A DNA stretch of 14,569 nt from Bacteroidota bacterium. Lineage in GTDB: Bacteria; Bacteroidota; Ignavibacteria; Tepidaquicellales; Tepidaquicellaceae. A program made the position numbers and the translations under genes. The stretch spans positions 1-14,569 of the forward strand of contig DOWN01000062.1 in the NCBI GenBank assembly GCA_003519545.1. The letters are read 5' to 3'. Under the pieces are notes generated by a model, which ran no database searches, was not told where the DNA came from, and saw only the letters and a list, made by a program, of their open reading frames with translations. Positions 7,705-13,364 of this stretch are shown here, piece after piece. The first letter of the stretch is position 1. The number at the start of each line of letters is the position of its first letter.

Positions 7705-8757
7705 ATGAAAAATTTAATTTACATATTTACGGCATTACTTATTTTCTCATTTAATTCTGCTGATGCACAGATTAAAAAAGTTTTATGGGAAGAATTTACC
7801 AATGCATCTTGTGCCCCATGTGCCTCTAACAATCCTGCATTGAAAGCATATATGGATTCAAAAGGAGATTCGATAATTGGTATTAAGTATCATACAAACT
7901 TTCCGGGATTTGACCCTATGTATAATTCAAATCCAACACAGGTTGAACAGCGTCGTGGCGGTTATTATTCAGATGTAAATGCCGTTCCGTGGTTAAAAGG
8001 AGACGGCAATGTATTCCCTGATATCTGGCCCTTTTCGCAGGCAAATTTTGATCAGGCATTTAATACAAGAAAAGTAATAGTTCCGCCGATGCAAATAGTT
8101 GTTTTTGATGTAAGAGGTCCGGGGGATTCAATAACTTCAACTGTTCAGATTTTATTAACTCAATCATTACCTCCGGGGAATTATAAGTTAAGGGTAATGG
8201 CGGTTGAAAAATTTGTTCAATACCCTACACCACCCGGAAATAACGGAGAGAGTAATTTCCCACATGTATTTAGAAAAGGACTTCCTGATATGACAGGGAT
8301 TACAATTCCGACAAATGTCGGTATATACACATATTATTACAGATACAAAAGAGAGAGTGAGTGGGTTGATTCCAATATAGTAACTGTAGCGTTTGTTCAG
8401 AATGATGGAGCAACAAATAAAGAAGTATTAAATGCAAGTTTAACAGGAGATTTAATTCCTGTAGGAATTGGAAATATATCAACAATAGCCCCTGAAAAAT
8501 ATTCCTTGAACCAAAACTATCCGAATCCATTTAATCCTTCTACATCAATTAAGTTTAGTTTACCAAAAGCAGGTGATGTAAAGTTAGCAGTTTATAATTC
8601 ATTAGGTAAAGAAGTCGCAACACTTGTGAATGAAAAATTAATTTCGGGAGAATATGAAGTAGAATTTTCCGCAGGAAATTTAGCAAGTGGAGTTTATTTT
8701 TACACAATAGAAACAGGTGATTTCAAAGAAACAAAGAAAATGATATTAATGAAGTAG
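7705..8757 (+). CDS. Secreted thioredoxin-like (Omp28-related) protein with T9SS C-terminal sorting domain
   Basis: This 350-residue protein has a signal peptide (MKNLIYIFTALLIFSFNSADA, cleavage near 21). A thioredoxin-like region follows: KKVLWEEFTNASCAPC with a CAPC motif (C36, C39), a strand IIGIKYHTN (57-65), and AVPWL (93-97), whose proline sits where thioredoxins have the cis-proline. Residues 125-250 are beta-rich, as in Omp28-related outer-membrane proteins. Residues 258-350 are a T9SS type A sorting domain with NQNYPNPFNP (269-278), AVYNSLGKEVATL and ASGVYFYTI. It starts 3 bases after the nuclease stop, so the two are co-transcribed and probably translationally coupled. The only cysteines are the CxxC pair, suggesting surface redox activity or simply a structural disulfide. 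No substrate is evident; the neighbouring nuclease has one mature cysteine and is an unlikely client. The fold is likely; the function is unknown. Confidence 0.82.
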   Translation: MKNLIYIFTALLIFSFNSADAQIKKVLWEEFTNASCAPCASNNPALKAYMDSKGDSIIGIKYHTNFPGFDPMYNSNPTQVEQRRGGYYSDVNAVPWLKGDGNVFPDIWPFSQANFDQAFNTRKVIVPPMQIVVFDVRGPGDSITSTVQILLTQSLPPGNYKLRVMAVEKFVQYPTPPGNNGESNFPHVFRKGLPDMTGITIPTNVGIYTYYYRYKRESEWVDSNIVTVAFVQNDGATNKEVLNASLTGDLIPVGIGNISTIAPEKYSLNQNYPNPFNPSTSIKFSLPKAGDVKLAVYNSLGKEVATLVNEKLISGEYEVEFSAGNLASGVYFYTIETGDFKETKKMILMK

Positions 8758-8791
8758 ATAATTTTAATTTTTTGATAGCCAAATTGATTTA

Positions 8792-9898
8792 ATGAAAATG
8801 GAAATAACCGGAAAAATAACAGGGATTAAGTATAAATTAATCTTATCGGATGAATTAAAAGAGATTGAGCTGAATAAATTTGATATTAATACTGCCCCAC
8901 CAACATGTTTATTAAAAAACGAGAAAAACATTTTCGCAATATCAAAATGGGTATCTCCAAAAAGAACTCGTTCATACCCATTTGAAAGAGTATATAACTC
9001 ATTAAAAATAAATAAAAAAATTACTGTAATTCCGATAATTAAGGATGAAGGAGCTAAAGGAGATAGAGACTTTATTCAATGGGATACTGTTTCCTTGATG
9101 TCATTATTGGATGTTTTTGTTATTTTTGCATATTATGAAAAAGCTGATGTTAACCCAAAAAATAAGAACAAAATTTCAAATCAAAAATTTGATAATAAAT
9201 ATGTTAATTCAAAAGTAAAGGAAATAGAGCAATATCATAGCTCAGCATTACATTGGAATTTAAATGAACTGAAAACCAATCTTCATTTTGTAATAGATAA
9301 AACAAAAACTTCTTACAATTCAATTGAAAAACAAACTAAGGTTAAACTTCATAAATTCTCTGGAATTGATAGTTTTAAAGAGAAGATTGGAAAAGATGTT
9401 TCATTGTTCATGGATTTTTCAAGGGGAAAAGCTAAAATGGCCCAAGCAAGAGAATTTTTAACTACACAACCAAAAGAAAGTTTATCTTCACTTTCTAAAT
9501 CTAAAATTTCTATTTTAAATTATTTAGGTGGGCAATATTTTTTAACAGTTGATGAAATTGAAATATCTAATAATAAAATATCTTTGATTGAAGGGAAGCA
9601 TAGTAAAGACAATCTTATTCCAAGTAAGAGTGATATTAAAGATGGATTAATTAAAATGATTTTATACTGTAATTTAAAAAACATTTCTGTTAATGGAAAA
9701 AGGATGAGATGTGAGCCGGTTCTTTGTTTGACTTCAACAAAACTAAAAGGTTCTGTGACTTCAAAAAATAATCTTAATGAGATAAAAAAATATTTTGAAA
9801 AAAATAAATTATCGCCTTTACAAATTGCATTAATAAATGAAGTGATTAAGGAATCAAAAGCAAATAAATTTACCTTAAAACTAAAATATTCAAAATGA
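8792..9898 (+). CDS. Probable type II restriction endonuclease (family not recognised)
   Basis: This 368-residue soluble protein has no signal peptide and matches no enzyme family I can name. Its role is inferred from its partner: it overlaps by 4 bases (ATGA) an adenine methyltransferase gene, as restriction-modification pairs often do. Internally, KWVSPKRTRSYPFERVYNSL (52-71) and IPIIKDEGAKGDRDFIQWDT (80-99) look like conserved blocks. A plausible PD-(D/E)xK core is D254/E255, then the strand ISLIEGKHS (263-271) with E267-G-K269, followed by the basic SKSDIKDGLIKMILY (278-292). The target sequence cannot be deduced. Start is ATG at 8792 (a second ATG at 8798 is possible), with no strong ribosome site. 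The gene is unusually AT-rich: bases 9121-9240 contain 25 G/C in 120. It lies 34 bases after the secreted protein gene with no clear own promoter or controller gene. Alternatives are another methyltransferase-linked nuclease or an accessory protein. Confidence 0.68.
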   Translation: MKMEITGKITGIKYKLILSDELKEIELNKFDINTAPPTCLLKNEKNIFAISKWVSPKRTRSYPFERVYNSLKINKKITVIPIIKDEGAKGDRDFIQWDTVSLMSLLDVFVIFAYYEKADVNPKNKNKISNQKFDNKYVNSKVKEIEQYHSSALHWNLNELKTNLHFVIDKTKTSYNSIEKQTKVKLHKFSGIDSFKEKIGKDVSLFMDFSRGKAKMAQAREFLTTQPKESLSSLSKSKISILNYLGGQYFLTVDEIEISNNKISLIEGKHSKDNLIPSKSDIKDGLIKMILYCNLKNISVNGKRMRCEPVLCLTSTKLKGSVTSKNNLNEIKKYFEKNKLSPLQIALINEVIKESKANKFTLKLKYSK

Positions 9899-10749
9899 TA
9901 AAAAGTCCATTAAGGTATCCTGGAGGAAAAAGCAGAGCAGTAAATTTGATTTCAAAATTACTTCCTCAATTTGATGAGTTCAGAGAGCCTTTCGTGGGAG
10001 GTGGATCGGTATTTATATTCGCAAAACAAAAGTATCCAGATAAATCATTTTGGATTAACGATTTATATTATGAATTATTTAAGTTTTGGGAAGTTTCTCA
10101 AAAAGATGTTAAAAGTTTAATAGATAAAATTTATGAATGGAAAAATCAATTCCCAAGAGGAAAAGAACTTCACAACTTTCTAAATAAAAATATAAATACT
10201 TTTGATGATGTTGGAAAAGCAGCAGCATTTTTCATATATAATAGAATCACATTTTCGGGAACAAGTTTAAGCGGTGGATTTAGTGAAGCGTCTTTTAGAG
10301 GAAGATTTACCGTGAGTAGCATTCAGAGATTGAATGACTTTGCAAAAATTATAAATGGTTCAACCATTACAAATTTAGATTATAGTGAAGTTGTAAATAA
10401 AGAGGGGGAAAATGTATTTATTTATTTAGACCCACCATATTTTTCAGCTACGAAATCTGCGTTATATGGAAAAAATGGAAATTTGCATAAAAAATTTGAC
10501 CATAAAAAATTTGCCGATACAATGAGTAATTGCCATCATAATTGGTTAATAACTTATGATGATTGCGAATACATCAGATCATTGTTTTCTTTTGCAAATA
10601 TAATCCCATGGGATTTAACATATGGAATGAGAAACGTAATAAAAAATTCCGACAAAATAGGTAAAGAACTTTTCATCTCAAACTATTTAACTGAGATTCC
10701 AAAAAGCAATCAATTATCCATGGCTTTTGATTTAAATTTGAGTTCCTGA
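9895..10749 (+). CDS. DNA adenine-N6 methyltransferase, D12 (Dam-like, alpha) class
   Basis: This 284-residue protein transfers methyl from S-adenosylmethionine to adenine N6 in a specific DNA site, presumably protecting against the nuclease encoded just upstream. D12-class features are complete and in order: LRYPGGKSRA (6-15), motif I EPFVGGGSVFIF (31-42), the acidic WINDLYYELF (53-62), the RITFSGTSLSGGFSEASFRG block (117-136), catalytic motif IV FIYLDPPY (175-182), then WLITYDD (217-223) and LTYGMRN (241-247). Length is normal for stand-alone type II enzymes. The recognition sequence cannot be read from this. The ATG overlaps the endonuclease stop (ATGA), so translation is probably coupled and the gene likely has no promoter of its own. 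GC is low, as in its partner, suggesting the pair moved in together. A 161-base gap follows. The methylase call is firm; the pairing is inferred. Confidence 0.93.
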   Translation: MIKSPLRYPGGKSRAVNLISKLLPQFDEFREPFVGGGSVFIFAKQKYPDKSFWINDLYYELFKFWEVSQKDVKSLIDKIYEWKNQFPRGKELHNFLNKNINTFDDVGKAAAFFIYNRITFSGTSLSGGFSEASFRGRFTVSSIQRLNDFAKIINGSTITNLDYSEVVNKEGENVFIYLDPPYFSATKSALYGKNGNLHKKFDHKKFADTMSNCHHNWLITYDDCEYIRSLFSFANIIPWDLTYGMRNVIKNSDKIGKELFISNYLTEIPKSNQLSMAFDLNLSS

Positions 10750-10870
10750 TTTGAGAATTATAAACATACTTTAATTTTTTACAAAATTCCGCAGAAGCGT
10801 TACTCAACATTTTTTAATAAATAACGGAATCCATATTGGGTTTTGCATTTAATAACGGTTTTAAAAATGA

Positions 10871-10878
10871 TATATTTG
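10871..10878 (+). promoter_or_regulatory. Possible -7 promoter box (TATATTTG) for the deoxyhypusine-synthase-like gene
   Basis: TATATTTG matches the Bacteroidetes TAnnTTTG box and ends 32 bases before the ATG at 10911. The nearest TTG (10843-10845) is 25 bases upstream, longer than the usual spacing, so the match is incomplete. The same octamer precedes the toxin gene. The rest of the 161-base gap (10750-10910) holds two copies of AATAACGG (10820-10827 and 10851-10858) and no RNA gene that I can recognise. Confidence 0.3.
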
Positions 10879-10910
10879 TTAAATTACAAACCTTAAAATT
10901 TTTCTAAACA

Positions 10911-11948
10911 ATGACGACTAAAAAAGATTTATTAAAAGATACTATTCAACATATTGATATTAAAAAACATAATGTCATCACTCTTGTTGATGATATGAAA
11001 AATATGGCTTTCTCTTCAAGGGATTTATCACAAGCCGCTGAATATTACGATATGATGTTAAAAGATGAAAACTGTTCCGTTATGCTTTGCCTTGCGGGTT
11101 CATTATTCTCAGCCGGATTAAAAAATGTTGTCGTTGATATGGTAAGAAATAATATGGTAGATATGATTGTTTCTACCGGTGCTATTATCGTAGATCAGGA
11201 TTTTTTTGAAGGTCTTGGTTTTAAACACTATAAAGGTTCACAGTTTGCCGACGACAATGTTTTAAGAGAATTAATGATTGACAGAATTTATGATACATAT
11301 ATAGATGAAGAAGATTTAAGAGTTTGTGATATGACGATTGCTGAAATTTGCGACAAACTGGAAAGAAGACCATACTCATCAAGAGAATTCATCTGGCACA
11401 TGGGTGAATACCTTTCCAAAAACGGAAAGAATAAAGATTCAGTAGTATTGGCAGCTTATGAACATAATGTTCCTATTTTTGTACCTGCTTTTTCAGATTG
11501 CTCCGCAGGTTTTGGATTTGTCCATCATCAGTATAACAATCCTGATTCACACGTTTCAATTGACTCTGCGAAAGATTTTCTTGAACTGACAAAACTAAAA
11601 CTTGAAGCAAATGAAACCGGCTTATATATGGTAGGCGGCGGTGTTCCAAAAAACTTTGCTCAAGATACGGTTGTAGCTGCTGAGATTTTAGGTAAAGAAG
11701 TTCCAATGCATAAATATGCAATACAGATAACAGTTGCCGATGACAGAGATGGAGCTTTATCAGGTTCAACACTTAAAGAGGCAAGCAGTTGGGGTAAAGT
11801 TGATATGACTTATGAGCAAATGGTTTATTGTGAAGCAACAATCGCAATGCCTTTGATTAGTGGTTATGCATATCATAAAGGCAACTGGAAAAACAGAAAG
11901 AAAAGAGAATTTCAAAAATTATTTTCAAACGAAGCAGTATTAGCATAA
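10911..11948 (+). CDS. Deoxyhypusine-synthase-like protein (bacterial type)
   Basis: Deoxyhypusine synthase moves the aminobutyl group of spermidine to a lysine of eIF5A, using NAD. Bacteria lack eIF5A, so bacterial members must act differently, and some relatives make homospermidine. The 345-residue protein is full length: LCLAGSLFSAGLKNVVVDMV (59-78), STGAIIVDQDFF (88-99), IYDTYIDEEDL (126-136), IFVPAFSDCSAGFGF (189-203), YMVGGGVPKNF (239-249) and DRDGALSGSTLKEASSWGKV (278-297). By my count K296 matches the human catalytic K329, W294 matches W327 and E290 matches E323. Human H288 is replaced by N248 and D316 by L283, so the polyamine site differs. ATG start without a Shine-Dalgarno site. 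The aminotransferase gene follows after 29 bases and is probably co-transcribed. No polyamine gene is otherwise present. The family is certain; the substrate is unknown. Confidence 0.9.
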   Translation: MTTKKDLLKDTIQHIDIKKHNVITLVDDMKNMAFSSRDLSQAAEYYDMMLKDENCSVMLCLAGSLFSAGLKNVVVDMVRNNMVDMIVSTGAIIVDQDFFEGLGFKHYKGSQFADDNVLRELMIDRIYDTYIDEEDLRVCDMTIAEICDKLERRPYSSREFIWHMGEYLSKNGKNKDSVVLAAYEHNVPIFVPAFSDCSAGFGFVHHQYNNPDSHVSIDSAKDFLELTKLKLEANETGLYMVGGGVPKNFAQDTVVAAEILGKEVPMHKYAIQITVADDRDGALSGSTLKEASSWGKVDMTYEQMVYCEATIAMPLISGYAYHKGNWKNRKKREFQKLFSNEAVLA

Positions 11949-11977
11949 TTTAATTTAAAGGTGTAAAGGGAATTATA

Positions 11978-13285
11978 ATGGATAAAGTTTTGGAAAAACC
12001 TGATTTTAAAATTTCAGAAAAAGATTTGAAAGTTTCAGATATGGCTGAGACTCTTATCTTTTCAGAGATTGTTAAACTTGCGAATGAAATAAATGAAAAG
12101 ATTAACAGCGGTGAAAGAGTTTTTAACCTAACAATCGGAGATTTTAATTCACATATTTTTCCAATCCCTGATGAATTTAAAGATTTAATTATTAAATCTT
12201 ATAATCATCATGACACAAACTATCCTGTTGCAGGAGGTATGCCTGCATTAAAAAGTGCTATATCTGAATTTATAAAAAGAAAAGAAGGGCTTGATTATAA
12301 ACCTTCAGAAATTACAGTAGCAAGCGGTGCAAGACCATTAATATTTTCAACTTTTAATACACTTGTTAATCCCGGTGAAAAAGTTCTCTATCCCGTGCCT
12401 TCCTGGAATAACAATCATTACACTCATATCTCTTATGCTGAACATATTTGCGTTGAAACTTTACCTGAAAATAATTTTATGCCTTATGCAAGTGATCTGA
12501 AACCATATATAAACGATGTTGCACTTATCTCTTTATGCTCACCGCTTAATCCGACAGGAACAGTTTTAACAGAAAATAACCTAAGAGAAATTTGCGATTT
12601 GATTCTTGAAGAGAATCATAATAGAATAAAAGCAGGACGAAAACCAGTATATCTAATGTTTGATCAGATTTACTGGGTATTAACTTATAATAATATAAAA
12701 CACGTTTCCCCCGTTTCAATATATCCTGAAATGAAAAACTTTACAATTTTCATTGACGGTATGTCAAAATATTTTGCAGCAACAGGTGTAAGACTTGGCT
12801 GGTCACTTGCTCCTGCATCAATCACTGACAGGTTTAAAACAATGATTGCACATATGGGAGCATGGGCTCCGAAAGCTGAACAGATAGCAGCATCTCATTA
12901 TTTAAAAGATACAGAAAATGTTGATAAATATCTCGAACATTTCAAAGAAGAATTAAGTTACCGACTTAATAAATTTTATGAAGGACTTACAGGATTAAAA
13001 GAAAAAGGATATGGAATAGAAGTGATTCCGCCACAAGCCGCAATTTATCTTACGATTAAAGTTGATTTAATCGGTAAAAAGAAACCAGATGGTACCGTTA
13101 TAAATTCATCTCATGATACAACAAGATATTTAATCAATGAAGCAAAGATGGGGGTTGTTCCGTTTTATGCTTTTGGTTCGCCTGAAAGTTCGCAGTGGTT
13201 CAGGGTTTCCGTAGGTACGATTAAGAGAGATGAAATAGATGAGTGTGTAAATAATCTTGAAAGAGCGTTGAGTCGGTTGAAATAG
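11978..13285 (+). CDS. Pyridoxal-phosphate aminotransferase, class I/II (aspartate aminotransferase-like)
   Basis: This 435-residue fold-type I PLP enzyme is expected to move an amino group between an amino acid and a 2-oxo acid in the cytoplasm. Seen in order: the N-terminal FNLTIGDFNSHIFPIP (49-64), YPVAGGMPALKSAISEF (82-98), the cofactor loop ASGARPL (115-121), PVPSWNNN (139-146), SPLNPTGTVL (188-197) with N191, FDQIY (228-232) with D229, GMSKYFAATGVRLGW (261-275) with K264 as the Schiff-base lysine, and QWFRVSVGT (406-414) with R409 for the substrate carboxylate. All key residues are intact. An AAAGGG seven bases before the ATG is a fair ribosome site. It lies 29 bases after the deoxyhypusine-synthase-like gene with no terminator between, suggesting a shared operon and perhaps a joint role in polyamine or amino acid metabolism. 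Substrate specificity cannot be read. Confidence 0.9.
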   Translation: MDKVLEKPDFKISEKDLKVSDMAETLIFSEIVKLANEINEKINSGERVFNLTIGDFNSHIFPIPDEFKDLIIKSYNHHDTNYPVAGGMPALKSAISEFIKRKEGLDYKPSEITVASGARPLIFSTFNTLVNPGEKVLYPVPSWNNNHYTHISYAEHICVETLPENNFMPYASDLKPYINDVALISLCSPLNPTGTVLTENNLREICDLILEENHNRIKAGRKPVYLMFDQIYWVLTYNNIKHVSPVSIYPEMKNFTIFIDGMSKYFAATGVRLGWSLAPASITDRFKTMIAHMGAWAPKAEQIAASHYLKDTENVDKYLEHFKEELSYRLNKFYEGLTGLKEKGYGIEVIPPQAAIYLTIKVDLIGKKKPDGTVINSSHDTTRYLINEAKMGVVPFYAFGSPESSQWFRVSVGTIKRDEIDECVNNLERALSRLK

Positions 13286-13287
13286 AT

Positions 13288-13321
13288 AGTGAATTAATTT
13301 TATAGAAAAAATATTTTCACT
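13288..13321. terminator. AT-rich inverted repeat in the convergent gap
   Basis: AGTGAA (13288-13293) and TTCACT (13316-13321) can pair across a 22-base AT-rich loop, three bases after the aminotransferase stop. It may help end transcription of the plus-strand operon or of ispH from the other side. The stem is short and no clean T-run follows on the plus strand, so the terminator role is tentative. Confidence 0.3.
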
Positions 13322-13364
13322 GGATTCTTCGGTCACAGGTTCCCTCACAATGACAGGTTGTGAG
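13322..13364. repeat. Candidate dispersed palindromic intergenic repeat with a perfect 7-bp hairpin
   Basis: The minus strand contains CCTGTCATTGTGAGGGAACC (13338-13357) followed by TGTGACCGAAGAATCC (13322-13337). This closely resembles the small TGTCATTCTGAG...CGAAGAATC element that I recall in intergenic regions of many bacterial genomes. On the plus strand CTCACAA (13344-13350), a 7-base loop and TTGTGAG (13358-13364) form a perfect hairpin ending directly against the ispH stop codon. It lies between convergent genes, where such elements often sit and may aid termination. The resemblance is from memory, and a single copy cannot prove dispersal. Confidence 0.45.

Noticed and set aside
10868..10897. 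A 9-codon frame upstream of the deoxyhypusine-synthase-like gene as a leader peptide
   Set aside because: It overlaps the putative -7 box, has no ribosome site, and has no attenuator-like hairpins after it.
11473..11772. A 99-codon minus-strand frame inside the deoxyhypusine-synthase-like gene
   Set aside because: It is antisense to a strongly conserved coding region and its leucine/glutamine-rich product resembles no family; it is a shadow of the real frame.
8792..13285. A larger multi-gene defence island spanning the restriction-modification pair and the genes to its right
   Set aside because: The deoxyhypusine-synthase-like and aminotransferase genes have metabolic folds, have intact enzyme motifs, and are separated by a 161-base gap with a likely promoter. 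No other defence gene is visible.
13344..13364. The perfect 7-bp hairpin as a standard Rho-independent terminator
   Set aside because: No run of T follows the hairpin in either direction, so it does not meet the usual pattern. It is kept only as part of a repeat-like element.
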